Part shown: positions 34,839 through 44,489 of the stretch, piece by piece | How positions within the stretch are numbered: the stretch's first letter is position 1 | How the letters are laid out: each line of letters starts with the position of its first letter | Assembly: GCA_934183165.1 (NCBI GenBank) | Contig: CAKPRZ010000001.1 | Coordinates: 1-64,000 of the forward strand | Source of the DNA: an uncultured Bacilli bacterium | Lineage (GTDB): Bacteria > Bacillota_I > Bacilli_A > RF39 > UBA660 | Direction of reading: 5' to 3' | Length of the DNA stretch: 64,000 bases | Notes under the pieces: generated by a model | Told to the model about the DNA's origin: nothing | The model's database searches: none | What the model saw: only the letters and a program-made list of their open reading frames with translations | Program-made: the position numbers and the translations under genes

Positions 34839-37544
34839 TTAATTATTATTCTTTCCTTGACTTTTTAATTCATCTTTTATTGAATTAAACACTTCATCCA
34901 AGTGATCAACTGTTTTGCCACCGCCTTGGGCAAATGTTGGACTTCCTCCACCATTACCTAAAGATAACTGTGATGCTCCTTTAACAGTCATTCCAGCGTG
35001 AATATCACAATTACTTCTACAAATAAAGTTTACACTGTCATCATCTTTTACATTAGCAATAAAGACAAGACCATTATCAATTTGATTCATTAAATTATCA
35101 ACAATATCCTTCAACACCATTGTTTCTTTATTATCCGTACGCATAATAATTGCTTGATAATTTCCATATTTTTTAATGCTTTTAGTATATTCATCCAAAT
35201 TCGAAACTTGTTTTTTTATTTTTTCTTCATTATATTTTTTTTCTAGTAGTCTTACTTCATTTTGAACATAAGCAAGTTGATTTTTATTATAAATAATATC
35301 TGCATAAGATGAAATACCTATTTGATCTAACATAAGATCAAAGTCAAGATCTATCTTTTCTTCTTTCGCACTATCTAATATATTCTTGGCTTTAGCAAGT
35401 AGTTTTTTTACTTCATCGACATAATGTTTTACAACATCCCCAATCAAATCCTCAATATTATCTCCAGTTGTACCTTCAATTCTATATAAATTGCTTCCTT
35501 TTGATTCTAAACTAACCACTGCGAAACGACCTATATCCATAGTATTCTTAACATGAGTTCCACCACATAATTCAATTGAATCACCAATTTTAACAACACG
35601 TACAATATCTTTATATTTTTCACTAAATAGCGCCATTGCACCAAGTGCCTTAGCATCTTCTAATGACATTTCTTTAATTAAAACTTCACTATTCAGATCT
35701 ATTTTTTCATTAACTTTCTTTTCTATATTTAGAACTTCTTCTTCAGTTATTTTACCTGTATAAGTAAAATCAAATCTTAATCTTTCTGCATCTACATAAC
35801 TACCAGCTTGATGAATAGAACTAGATAATTGTTCTTGAAGAACTTTCTGAATTATATGTACAGCACTATGATTTTTAGATATTTTATCTCTTTTTTTGTC
35901 CATTATTCTTATAGTACAATTATCATTTACATTTACTATACCATCTACTATTTCAATTTTATGTAAGTGTTGACCATTTGGAGCTTTAGTAACATCAATA
36001 ACTTTTGCTTTAAAATTACCACTTTTAATAGCTCCTGTATCACAAACTTGACCACCACTAGTAGCATAAAAGCAAGTTTTATCTAATATGATATAACCAT
36101 CACTATCTAAGTATTCAACTGATTTTCCATCTTTAAATAATCCAATTACTTTACTTTCCATTTCATATGTATCATAGACGAATTCACTAGTTTTTTTAAA
36201 TTCTAATAATTCTTCATTTTGAATATTCATATTTGTATTATTTTTACGACTATTTTTAGCTAATGTTTTGGCTTCAGTCATATATTTTCTGAACTCTTCT
36301 CTATCTGTTGTATATCCTTCATCATATAAATATTCTAAGGTTAACTCAAATGGGAAACCATATGTATCATATAATTTAAATACATCATAACCACTAATTG
36401 TTTTATCTTTTGAATCTTTCATTAATTGATAAAGTTTTCTCTCTCCTGCAGATAACGTATTATGAAATAATTCTTCTTCTTGTAATATTTGAGTTTTAAC
36501 AACACCCTTATTATCAATTAAATCCTTATAATATTCTCCCATAACACTAACAATTACATCAACTAATTTATATAGAAAAGGTTCATTCATTCCTAATTTT
36601 TTACCCATTCTAACGCTTCTTCTTAAAAGTCTTCTTAACACATATCCTCTACCAGTATTTTCAAATATGGCACCATCCGATAGCGCAATCGTAATAGCAC
36701 GCATATGGTCGGCAATTACTTTATATGGCATTTCACCATTATATGTGGTTCCTGTTATATCAGCAATCTTTTCAATTATAGGTACAAATATATCTGTTTC
36801 AAAAGTAGAATCTACACCTTGAAATATACAACACCATCTTTCAAGGCCTGCGCCTGTATCAATATTTTTGTGAGGTAATTCTTCATAATTTTCACGTTCT
36901 ACGCCTTTTTTTGAATTAAATTGACTAAAAACATTATTCCAAATTTCGATATAACGTTCTTGATCTTCATCGTGTTTGAACTTTTCTAAAGCAGTACCAT
37001 CTAAATCATAGTCTTCGCCACGATCATAGAAAATTTCACTATCTGGTCCACATGGTCCTTCACCTATTTCCCAAAAGTTACCATCTAGTTTTATAATATG
37101 ATTTGGATCCATGCCAAGAGATTGCCATTTATTATAAGCATCTTCATCATGTGTATAAACAGTAACATAAATTTTATCAGGATCAATATCCATCCATTCC
37201 GGACTTGTTAAAAATTCATAGGCAAACTCTAGTGCTTCATCTTTAAAGTAATCTCCTATAGAAAAATTACCCATCATTTCAAAGAATGTTTGATGTGATT
37301 TAGTAACACCTACATTATCTATATCATTTGTCCTTATACATTTTTGAATACTTACAAGACGTTTATTATCTGGTACAACGCTTCCATCAAAATACTTTTT
37401 TAATGGAGTTACTCCAGCATTGATGAAAAGCAAACTTTTATCATTTTCTGGTATAACTGGAGCACTATCAATTACTTTATGGCCTTTACTTTTAAAATAT
37501 TCAATCCATTTATTTCTAATCTCATTACTAGTTAATTTTTTCAT
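34839..37544 (-). CDS. alaS: Alanyl-tRNA synthetase
   Basis: 901 residues, full length. N-terminal catalytic core (RNKWIEYFKSKGHKVIDSAP, FFEMMGNFSIGDYF), the editing domain with NHSAVHIIQKVL and CGGTHVKNT zinc-site residues, and the C-terminal DHHA1/Ala-rich region (GNGGGSPTFAQGGGK). Charges tRNA-Ala and edits Ser and Gly mischarging. Its start lies within the upstream kinase-like gene (17-base overlap), and the pair is preceded by a T-box leader with GCT at the likely specifier position, so both respond to uncharged tRNA-Ala. Confidence 0.97.
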   Translation of the reverse strand: MKKLTSNEIRNKWIEYFKSKGHKVIDSAPVIPENDKSLLFINAGVTPLKKYFDGSVVPDNKRLVSIQKCIRTNDIDNVGVTKSHQTFFEMMGNFSIGDYFKDEALEFAYEFLTSPEWMDIDPDKIYVTVYTHDEDAYNKWQSLGMDPNHIIKLDGNFWEIGEGPCGPDSEIFYDRGEDYDLDGTALEKFKHDEDQERYIEIWNNVFSQFNSKKGVERENYEELPHKNIDTGAGLERWCCIFQGVDSTFETDIFVPIIEKIADITGTTYNGEMPYKVIADHMRAITIALSDGAIFENTGRGYVLRRLLRRSVRMGKKLGMNEPFLYKLVDVIVSVMGEYYKDLIDNKGVVKTQILQEEELFHNTLSAGERKLYQLMKDSKDKTISGYDVFKLYDTYGFPFELTLEYLYDEGYTTDREEFRKYMTEAKTLAKNSRKNNTNMNIQNEELLEFKKTSEFVYDTYEMESKVIGLFKDGKSVEYLDSDGYIILDKTCFYATSGGQVCDTGAIKSGNFKAKVIDVTKAPNGQHLHKIEIVDGIVNVNDNCTIRIMDKKRDKISKNHSAVHIIQKVLQEQLSSSIHQAGSYVDAERLRFDFTYTGKITEEEVLNIEKKVNEKIDLNSEVLIKEMSLEDAKALGAMALFSEKYKDIVRVVKIGDSIELCGGTHVKNTMDIGRFAVVSLESKGSNLYRIEGTTGDNIEDLIGDVVKHYVDEVKKLLAKAKNILDSAKEEKIDLDFDLMLDQIGISSYADIIYNKNQLAYVQNEVRLLEKKYNEEKIKKQVSNLDEYTKSIKKYGNYQAIIMRTDNKETMVLKDIVDNLMNQIDNGLVFIANVKDDDSVNFICRSNCDIHAGMTVKGASQLSLGNGGGSPTFAQGGGKTVDHLDEVFNSIKDELKSQGKNNN

Positions 37545-38079
37545 TTTCTTCCTCCTTATTTACAATGTTAATGACATCTTCTTTTAACTTATCCAAAGTA
37601 TCATTAATCAAAAAATAATCATAATCTTTAAAATCATTCAAAGCTGTTTCAGTTTTATGATGTTGTTGTGTTGATGTAAGCTCTGTTTCATAATTGATTC
37701 TTTTGACATTTATTGTTACTACATCATTAAATTTTTCTTTTATTCCTAGTATTTCTATGGGAAATCTTATATCACTAATTATCATAACATCGAAGAAATG
37801 ACTTAAGATATCTATATCTTCAATTGTTCTATCTACAAAAAATCTTGGCTTATTTAATTTTTCTCTTATAACATCTGTACCAAGCCTTTGAAGCAATTCT
37901 CTTGGTTTTGTCTCTTCTGTTCCATCCCAACCAAAATAATCTTTAATATATAATTTTAAATACTTAGCAATCTGACTTCTACAAACCTTAACTCCTCTTT
38001 TTTTATATTCTTCTTCTAAGAAATCACCTATTGTATCTTTGCCATTTCTAGCTGGTCCACTAATCAAATAAATTTTCAT
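37528..38079 (-). CDS. P-loop nucleoside monophosphate kinase-like protein
   Basis: 183 residues. YLISGPARNGKDTIGDFLEE is a P-loop (GPARNGKDT) of the deoxynucleotide-monophosphate-kinase/adenylate-kinase-like type, and DVMIISDIRFPIE has the D-x-R-F-P seen in dNMP kinases of phages. The C-terminus (DYDYFLINDTLDKL) resembles the lid-to-tail part of dephospho-CoA kinase-like folds. A role phosphorylating a nucleotide is likely; the substrate is not assigned. It is the first gene under the alanine T-box and overlaps alaS by 17 bases. Confidence 0.7.
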   Translation of the reverse strand: MKIYLISGPARNGKDTIGDFLEEEYKKRGVKVCRSQIAKYLKLYIKDYFGWDGTEETKPRELLQRLGTDVIREKLNKPRFFVDRTIEDIDILSHFFDVMIISDIRFPIEILGIKEKFNDVVTINVKRINYETELTSTQQHHKTETALNDFKDYDYFLINDTLDKLKEDVINIVNKEEENEKIN

Positions 38080-38083
38080 ATTT

Positions 38084-38250
38084 CCTCCTTTTTTAAAGAA
38101 AAAAAGACCAATATGTAGGAGCAGATAATCCGCGGTACCATCCTACTTTGATCTTAATTTACAAAATAACTCCGAAGTAGCTTTCTAAATACTCAAGTAT
38201 TGTTTTTCACCATCCAACAACTCTCTACAAACTTTAAATATTTATACTTT
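38084..38250 (-). promoter_or_regulatory. T-box leader of the kinase-alaS operon
   Basis: The minus strand shows GTAGAGAGTTG and GGATGGTGAAAA (Stem I start), then AGAAAGCTACTTCGGAG with GCT as the probable alanine specifier, and the T-box TGGTACCGCG (38140-38131). Antiterminator arms GTAGGA (38146-38141) and TCCTAC (38120-38115) flank it. A run of Ts follows at about 38103-38097, but I see no strong competing terminator stem; the freed CTCCT could instead pair with the AGGAGG ribosome-binding site (38089-38084). It senses uncharged tRNA-Ala. Confidence 0.9.
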
Positions 38251-38264
38251 TCTTCATCAACGTT

Positions 38265-39410
38265 TTACTTATTATTTATCATATCCATTATCTCATATTT
38301 TTCATTAAAGAAATTAAATATAACCTTTAAACATGAGATAATAGGTGTTGCTAAAATCATACCTAGTATACCAAAGAAATGTCCAAATAGCAATAATCCA
38401 ATCATAATTGTTACTGGATGTAATTTCATGGTTTTACTCATAACTATAGGATTTAAGAAATAGCTTTCTAATAATTGTGCTACTACAACTGCTATTAAAC
38501 ATCCTATACCAGTTATAGGACTTATAGTAAATCCTACTACTACAGCCGGAATACCTCCGATATATGGTCCAACATAAGGAATAACATTAGTAATAGCACA
38601 GAAAAGTCCAAATAACATTGGTGATGATAATCCAGCAATTCCTAAAGCAATCGATTGAAATACAAATAGAATAAGCATTATAAGTAATGTTCCATTGACA
38701 TAACTTTTCAATGTTTTATTTAAGCTATCAGTTAATGTTATAGCATCTGCATGAATTTTCTTTGGAAGTAAACTAAGTAAATGTTTCCTTACATTATTGA
38801 AATCAAACAACATATAAAATGCTACAAAGAAACCAAATAAAATATTTAATCCTCCACTAACAAAGCTTGATGCAAAATTTATTAAAGTATTTGGTAAATC
38901 AACTGTAATAGATGAAAGCATATTACTAATAGCATTATATACTTGTAATTTTATAGTTGAAAAATCATAATCATAAATATTAGATAATTTAGAGAATATA
39001 TTTTCACCAGTATTTTTTAAATACTCTAAAATATTAGGCGCAAACGATATAAACTCATTAACTTGCTCTGCTAAAGCTGGAATCATTAATACTAAAAACA
39101 AAGTAATAACACTCAAAAAAGCTAAAAATACTATTACTGTCGCTACCCCTCTTTTTAATCCATTTTTTTGTAACCAAGTTACTAATGGATCTAAAATCCA
39201 AGCAATAACAATTCCTATAAAAAGTGGTGAAATTACTGCAAATATGGAACCAATAATATGTAATAGTTTCCATTCTTTTATTAAATATGTTGCTAGTAAT
39301 ATAGCTCCAACAATCATAAGTACCCACATAACTTTCAGCATATTACTACCTATTTTAATTATTTCATTTAATCTAGAAACATCTAACTTTTTTTCATTTT
39401 CCTTTTTCAT
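38265..39410 (-). CDS. AI-2E family transporter (PerM/YtvI-like membrane protein)
   Basis: 381 residues with about eight spans. PLFIGIVIAWILDPLVTWLQ near residue 65 and the late block NVIPYVGPYIGGIPAVVVGF, then PIVMSKTMKLHPVTIMIGLL and GHFFGILGMILATPI, are the conserved segments of the AI-2E transporter superfamily. Members include the AI-2 exporter TqsA and Na+/H+ antiporter-like proteins; the substrate here is unknown. Its stop lies just before the alaS T-box. Confidence 0.9.
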   Translation of the reverse strand: MKKENEKKLDVSRLNEIIKIGSNMLKVMWVLMIVGAILLATYLIKEWKLLHIIGSIFAVISPLFIGIVIAWILDPLVTWLQKNGLKRGVATVIVFLAFLSVITLFLVLMIPALAEQVNEFISFAPNILEYLKNTGENIFSKLSNIYDYDFSTIKLQVYNAISNMLSSITVDLPNTLINFASSFVSGGLNILFGFFVAFYMLFDFNNVRKHLLSLLPKKIHADAITLTDSLNKTLKSYVNGTLLIMLILFVFQSIALGIAGLSSPMLFGLFCAITNVIPYVGPYIGGIPAVVVGFTISPITGIGCLIAVVVAQLLESYFLNPIVMSKTMKLHPVTIMIGLLLFGHFFGILGMILATPIISCLKVIFNFFNEKYEIMDMINNK

Positions 39411-39527
39411 TTTAACACCCCACTATTGTAATGATATCATAGTAAGCTTTCTCTATCATTAATATTGTATCATAATTTAATATTTCTTTTACTAATTTAA
39501 GAAAATTTTACATTTTTATACAAAGAA

Positions 39528-39546
39528 AAAGCACTAAACGTGCTTT
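39528..39546 (-). terminator. Terminator after the 51-residue gene
   Basis: Minus-strand AAAGCAC and GTGCTTT arms around GTTTA, followed by Ts, 4 bases after the small gene's stop. Confidence 0.82.
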
Positions 39547-39549
39547 CCA

Positions 39550-39705
39550 TTACATCATATTTTCAATACTTTTACTGGCTTCCCTACTCATTTTACTTAC
39601 TGAGTTTTTTATATCACTCATCATATTAGGTGTATATTTTTTATACAACGAATAAACTCCTATACCAGCTGCTGCTCCAATTAAATACTTCATAGTATTT
39701 TTCAT
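39550..39705 (-). CDS. Small membrane-anchored protein, 51 residues
   Basis: Starts MKNTMKYLIGAAAGIGVY at 39703-39705 after GAGG, with one short hydrophobic segment (6-20) followed by a helical, charged tail (IKNSVSKMSREASKSIENMM). The Gly/Ala-rich helix then amphipathic helix recalls YtxH-type small proteins but is too short to assign. It has a proper ribosome-binding site and its own terminator, which supports a real gene. It may be the last gene of the recD2 unit. Confidence 0.65.
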   Translation of the reverse strand: MKNTMKYLIGAAAGIGVYSLYKKYTPNMMSDIKNSVSKMSREASKSIENMM

Positions 39706-39780
39706 AAGTAATCCTCACCTCTATTTAAAAATATGATTGGTATATCAATACCATTATTATTGTGAGCGTTTTTTAATTAT

Positions 39781-41961
39781 TTATTCACCTATATTTATTT
39801 TTTTTATTAAATTATTTTTTAATGTAGTTCTTCTTGAAGAAACACTATTATTTGAGGACGCTTTATATAAAGCATTAATATCACCAAGAATAATCAAGCG
39901 TTTCTTACTACGTGTAACAGCTGTATAATATAGTTTTCTATATAGCATTTTAGAATAAGAATTAGAAATAGGTAATAATACTGTATCAAATTCACTACCT
40001 TGAGATTTATGAATACTAATAGCATACCCATGTTTTAATTTTTTTAAATTACTTGGTGTAAAACTTGCAATATTACCATCAAAATCCACAGTAATTAACT
40101 TTTCTTTTACTTCTGTTATTATTCCAATATCTCCATTAAATATATTTTCATCTGGCATATTAGTTAACTGTAATACTTTATCATTTTCACGGAATATTAC
40201 ATCATCAACTTTTATTTCATTTTTATTTTTTGCTTTTGGATTAAATATTTCTTGTAATATTTTATTTAAATTATCTATTCCATTAACTGTTTTATACATA
40301 GGTGCTAATACTTGAAAATTTTTATAATTTTCTTTTTTATACTTTTTAGCTATTTCTTTTATAGTATCACTTATATCATTAGTAGGTATAAAAAGTAAAT
40401 CTTCACCTTTTTCAAATAACTTATTATCAAGTTCACCATTATTAATATCATATGCTAAATCAATAATATTTGATCCTTCTTTTTGACGATGTAATTTATT
40501 GAGAGTTATAACTTCTATAGTATCCGAATCAATCATATCTTTTAAAAGTTGCCCTGGTCCAACACTAGGTAATTGATTATAATCACCTACTATTATTATT
40601 TTTGTATCAAATTTTAATCCTTTTAATAAATTATCAAAAAGATAAGTATCCACCATACTAAATTCATCAATAATCACAAATTTAGCATCACTTTTATTAT
40701 ACTCATTTACTAAAAATTTATCATTTTCTTTATTCCATTTTAAAAAGCGATGAATTGTTGTTGCTGGATAAAGAGTTGATTCACTAAGTCTTTTACTAGC
40801 TCTTCCTGTTGGCGCTAAAAGAGCTACTTCATTAACCATATTATCATAAGTAAGTTTATTTAAATCACGATATAAATCAACTATAGATTTTACAATAGTT
40901 GTCTTTCCACTTCCAGGTCCACCTGTTATTATTAAAATGTTATTACAAATAGCCTTTTTTATAGCTAGACGCTGAGTATCATCATATGAAAAATTGTTAA
41001 ATAATTCTAAGTTATTAATATATTTATCTATATTTTTATGGTTTTGAATTGGTAACCTAGTCAAATACGCAATTCTCTTTGCAATATTTTCCTCAGCATC
41101 CTTTATATCTTTTAAATAATATTTTTCTTCTTCCTTAACTATCTTCAAATCAATAATCAAATTATTTAGTGCGTCAATAAATTCTTCATCAGTTATCATA
41201 AATCCACATACTCTTTGAGTATAATAAAATATTGGATCAATAAGAAAATAACTGTCTCCTATACTATTTGATGATTCTTCAAAAACATAGTATATACAAG
41301 CACTTATTCTTCTTTTATCATTTTTTGAATAATTATTATTAAGGGCAATATAATCAATTTGTTTAAATGAAATATCTTTTATCTGGTAATATATTTCATA
41401 AATATTATCATTAATTATATCTAAAGTTTTTTCTTTAAATTTATTATAAATTATCATACTAGCTTTAGTATTAAATCCTAAATCACCAAGTTTTAATATA
41501 GTTGTATAACTTGATTCATATAAAACCAAAGTATCATGTAATACATCAATTTGCTTTTTAGTAATAGTTGGAATAAGTAATAAATTATCTGGATTATTAA
41601 GTATAATATCTAAAGTACTAGCACCTAAAACATCAACTATTTTTAAGGCCTTTTTCTTACCTATTCCTTTAAATAAATCACTTGATAAAAATTCAACAAT
41701 CGAATCTTTTTCTTCTGGCTTTACCCTTTCATAACTACTAGTATTAAATTGTTCTCCATATTTTTTATGGATAACAAAATCACCATTTAATATGTATGTG
41801 TCACTTTCATTTAATTCGTGAAAATACCCAGTAAAAGTAACAGTTGTATTTATAAATTCTTCAAGATCAGGAGAAGATGATTCAACTTTAAATAAACCAA
41901 TAACATATCCATTATCACCATTAAATATACTTTTTTTAAATTTACCTTTTATATAATTCAT
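39781..41961 (-). CDS. recD2: RecD2-type 5'-3' DNA helicase
   Basis: 726 residues, the size of RecD2. An N-terminal OB-like and helix-hairpin-helix region (LFKGIGKKKALKIVDVLG) is followed by superfamily 1B motifs: ITGGPGSGKTTIV (I), LAPTGRASKRL (Ia), FVIIDEFSMVDTYL (II), IIIVGDYNQLPSVGPGQL (III), and the C-terminal SIHKSQGSEFDTVLLP with YTAVTRSKKRLIILGD (V, VI). Found in bacteria without RecBCD; a role in replication-fork and repair processes. The 88-residue gene 8 bases upstream is probably co-transcribed. Confidence 0.95.
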   Translation of the reverse strand: MNYIKGKFKKSIFNGDNGYVIGLFKVESSSPDLEEFINTTVTFTGYFHELNESDTYILNGDFVIHKKYGEQFNTSSYERVKPEEKDSIVEFLSSDLFKGIGKKKALKIVDVLGASTLDIILNNPDNLLLIPTITKKQIDVLHDTLVLYESSYTTILKLGDLGFNTKASMIIYNKFKEKTLDIINDNIYEIYYQIKDISFKQIDYIALNNNYSKNDKRRISACIYYVFEESSNSIGDSYFLIDPIFYYTQRVCGFMITDEEFIDALNNLIIDLKIVKEEEKYYLKDIKDAEENIAKRIAYLTRLPIQNHKNIDKYINNLELFNNFSYDDTQRLAIKKAICNNILIITGGPGSGKTTIVKSIVDLYRDLNKLTYDNMVNEVALLAPTGRASKRLSESTLYPATTIHRFLKWNKENDKFLVNEYNKSDAKFVIIDEFSMVDTYLFDNLLKGLKFDTKIIIVGDYNQLPSVGPGQLLKDMIDSDTIEVITLNKLHRQKEGSNIIDLAYDINNGELDNKLFEKGEDLLFIPTNDISDTIKEIAKKYKKENYKNFQVLAPMYKTVNGIDNLNKILQEIFNPKAKNKNEIKVDDVIFRENDKVLQLTNMPDENIFNGDIGIITEVKEKLITVDFDGNIASFTPSNLKKLKHGYAISIHKSQGSEFDTVLLPISNSYSKMLYRKLYYTAVTRSKKRLIILGDINALYKASSNNSVSSRRTTLKNNLIKKINIGE

Positions 41962-41969
41962 AATTGCTC

Positions 41970-42236
41970 CTACTTGTTAGTATTATTATAATATTGTATT
42001 TGTTGTAAATCATCAGATAATTGTTCTAAATCATCATCACCATAACCACTATTTAATATTTCTTCTATTTCAAAAATAAGTGAAGACAAATTATTAAAGT
42101 TATCATAGTTGATATCATATCTACTTAATATATTTTTTTGATTGTTACTTAAATAAATATCATTTTTAACATGTTTAATACTATTTTCAATAATTTCTCC
42201 TATATAAGACTCTTCATCTAGATCAAATTTTTTCAT
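41970..42236 (-). CDS. Unassigned 88-residue acidic protein
   Basis: Acidic, Asn-rich, mostly helical and without hydrophobic spans (SYIGEIIENSIKHVKND, SSLIFEIEEILNSGYG, DDDLEQLSDDLQQIQ). It starts just after AGAGGTT and ends 8 bases before recD2, so it is likely co-transcribed. I do not recognise a family. Confidence 0.6.
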   Translation of the reverse strand: MKKFDLDEESYIGEIIENSIKHVKNDIYLSNNQKNILSRYDINYDNFNNLSSLIFEIEEILNSGYGDDDLEQLSDDLQQIQYYNNTNK

Positions 42237-42297
42237 AGTTAACCTCTTTTCAGCAATTTAAATATATAATACATTAGTTCGAAAGTCAATTAAAAAA

Positions 42298-42321
42298 AGA
42301 AAAGGATGATATTCCTTTTCT
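42298..42321 (-). terminator. Terminator of the large-prepilin unit
   Basis: Perfect 9-base arms AGAAAAGGA (42321-42313) and TCCTTTTCT (42306-42298), loop ATATCA, then TTTTTT. It overlaps the stop codon of the 577-residue prepilin-type gene. Confidence 0.9.
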
Positions 42322-44053
42322 ATTCTGCCTGATATTTTATTATAATAGTTGCAGGTTTAGATCTATTACCTGCTAAATCTTCATTAATATATGTAGTTTC
42401 TTTAACTTTTTTTTCGCTTGTGCATCCTTCTTTTGGAAAATTATAATATTCACTACATGGTTGGCCATAACATGATTTATTAATATCATTTTCTTCGTTT
42501 CTATAATAGTCTGTACATTTTTCTCCATCTTCATAAGTATAAATAATCTCTGTTTTATAGACATTACTCATACCTGATTTATTAGTAGCAGCTTGATCGC
42601 CTATTAATAAATAGATCGTTGGAATAATTGAGGTTGATTCAGAATCTAATGTACTTTTATAATAAACTGTCGCAGTACATTTATAATCTTTTTTTACTCC
42701 TGATAGCATTTCCTTTGCTGTTGCAATAGAAGTTTTATAATCCTTATCACAATCAGTCTCAATTCTAGTAATAAGCTTATCATCATTTGCCTTAACAACC
42801 TTGTGTAATACACAAGGATATGGTTCTAGATTATCATAATTAGTAGTACAAGTCTTTGATGCTTTATCTTTATTAGTGCCTATTCCTGTAACATTAATTT
42901 GATAATAAGATAATTTCTTAAGTACTAGTGGATTCTTGCTTCCATATAACGGCTTTTTTCCACCTTCTTTACTACCTAAGTAGTTGTATTCAATAGTTCT
43001 TGTAGTATTTCCTTCAAAGCTTACTGTTAATTGAGCATTTTTATTAGTCCATTTTTCACTAGTAGTACAAATAAGTCTTTCTTTAATATTGTAATCAATA
43101 GACTCTTTACCATAGTGCTTTTTACCATCTTGTCCTTTTCCAACTACTCTAAATCTTATTTTTCCTTCTTTATAATAAAATTTTTTCTTACAGGTCATAT
43201 TTGAACAGTTTAATGACATCCAACTTGTTCCGGAATCGCGTGAGTACTCATAATCATAGAACTTAGAATTATACTCCTTATTAAATGTTTTAGTATCTAT
43301 CTTTATGTCAGCTGGAAAACCATAATATAATTTATTACTCATACCGTCTGTTTTTACTTCAGGAACTGGATGTAGAAAAACAATTAAATTTTTATCTATA
43401 TATTCGAATTTAGAAATAGAATACGAAACCTTGTAAGTGCCTGTTGTATTTGTATCTATGGCTGTAATATTTTTAGGATAAATATTATCTTCATCTAATG
43501 AAACTCGATATAATTCTTCTCCAGTTTTTGACTTTCTAACAGCATACTTACCAACCTTTAATGCTTCTCTTATTTCATCTTGGGTATAATTACCAACATG
43601 TAAATATAAATTATCATTATTTAAGTCACTATAATCATATTCTATATCATCCCTTTCACTGAAATTACAGTAAGAATCAGAATCAGTATATTTTTTTTGA
43701 CCATTTAAAGAATAACAATTTTTATATTCGTAACCGTCCTTTGTTTTCACAACTACAACTTTACCACTAATCAAATCACTATTCTTATAACCTTTAATAT
43801 TATCTAAATACTTATCTTTTAATTTTCGATAATCGATAGAAAATGATTCAAGAATATTTATTGGCCTTTTATCAGGATTATCCTTAATATATAATTTGGC
43901 ACTTTCGATAATTGTTTTATCTAATTTATCATAATATTCTTTTTCGAATTTTTCATTCAATTTGTTTACACTAGGAATTGCTATAGCTACTATGATTCCC
44001 AGTATAACAAGAGTCGCTAAAACTTCGGTTATAGTAAATGCTTTTTTATTCAT
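42320..44053 (-). CDS. Large prepilin-type protein with extended C-terminal region
   Basis: 577 residues. MNKKAFTITEVLATLVILGI is a class III (prepilin) signal: cleavage before Phe, Glu at mature position 5 and a hydrophobic helix. The next 120 residues (EKEYYDKLDKTIIESAKLYI) are almost the same as in the 1116-residue neighbour. The C-terminal 400 residues have repeated beta modules with many paired cysteines (CSNMTCKKKF, CTTSEKW, CSEYYNFPKEGC). Ordinary pilins are 120-200 residues, so this is a pilus- or pseudopilus-borne surface module rather than a major subunit. Last gene of a three-gene unit. Confidence 0.82.
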   Translation of the reverse strand: MNKKAFTITEVLATLVILGIIVAIAIPSVNKLNEKFEKEYYDKLDKTIIESAKLYIKDNPDKRPINILESFSIDYRKLKDKYLDNIKGYKNSDLISGKVVVVKTKDGYEYKNCYSLNGQKKYTDSDSYCNFSERDDIEYDYSDLNNDNLYLHVGNYTQDEIREALKVGKYAVRKSKTGEELYRVSLDEDNIYPKNITAIDTNTTGTYKVSYSISKFEYIDKNLIVFLHPVPEVKTDGMSNKLYYGFPADIKIDTKTFNKEYNSKFYDYEYSRDSGTSWMSLNCSNMTCKKKFYYKEGKIRFRVVGKGQDGKKHYGKESIDYNIKERLICTTSEKWTNKNAQLTVSFEGNTTRTIEYNYLGSKEGGKKPLYGSKNPLVLKKLSYYQINVTGIGTNKDKASKTCTTNYDNLEPYPCVLHKVVKANDDKLITRIETDCDKDYKTSIATAKEMLSGVKKDYKCTATVYYKSTLDSESTSIIPTIYLLIGDQAATNKSGMSNVYKTEIIYTYEDGEKCTDYYRNEENDINKSCYGQPCSEYYNFPKEGCTSEKKVKETTYINEDLAGNRSKPATIIIKYQAE

Positions 44054-44073
44054 ATCTTATTATCACCCACTTT

Positions 44074-44481
44074 TTAATTATCATGTTTAATCTTATAAGT
44101 ATCAGTACTCATTATATCTTTATCTGTATTAAACGTTACCGTTGTTTTGCTATTAGGTTGAATAGATAAGATTTTACCTTTAATCGTTGTAATAACGGCA
44201 TTTTTGTCATTCATCAAATCAATAGATACATCGAATTCATCACTTTTTTTAGTTTTATCTCGATTAAGTATTTCAATATTAAATGAGTATACATCTCCTT
44301 TTTTCTCAACTGAAAATCCCGAAAAAGTTAAATTTTTATAGACTTCAACTACATAAATGTTATCTTTGTTCTCTTTTTTTGCTTCTAAAGAATCATTTTT
44401 AGTTTTTGTATTAAAATAAATACCACTACCTAATAGTAGACTTCCTAAAACCAATAATAAAACAATTATATTTTTCTTCAT
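44074..44481 (-). CDS. Small membrane-anchored protein between the two large prepilins
   Basis: 135 residues: an N-terminal hydrophobic helix (IIVLLLVLGSLLLGSGIYF) and a beta-rich domain (TFSGFSVEKKGDVYSFNIEI, VTTIKGKILSIQPNSK) resembling FxLYD-like extracellular modules. It lies 8 bases after the 1116-residue gene and 20 before the 577-residue one, so it belongs to the same unit. No prepilin signal, so it is probably a membrane-tethered accessory or assembly factor. Confidence 0.65.
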   Translation of the reverse strand: MKKNIIVLLLVLGSLLLGSGIYFNTKTKNDSLEAKKENKDNIYVVEVYKNLTFSGFSVEKKGDVYSFNIEILNRDKTKKSDEFDVSIDLMNDKNAVITTIKGKILSIQPNSKTTVTFNTDKDIMSTDTYKIKHDN

Positions 44482-44489
44482 AATATCTC

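Noticed and set aside
38265..39410. Autoinducer-2 export as function of the AI-2E family gene
   Set aside because: The family name covers proteins of varied function, and there is no luxS or AI-2 uptake gene nearby.
39737..39780. Imperfect palindrome TTGGTAT...ATACCA before the end of recD2, considered as terminator
   Set aside because: Short stem and poor T-run; the downstream 51-residue gene is probably co-transcribed.
42373..42564. Minus-strand 63-codon frame inside the 577-residue prepilin gene
   Set aside because: Alternate-phase artefact of AT-rich coding sequence.
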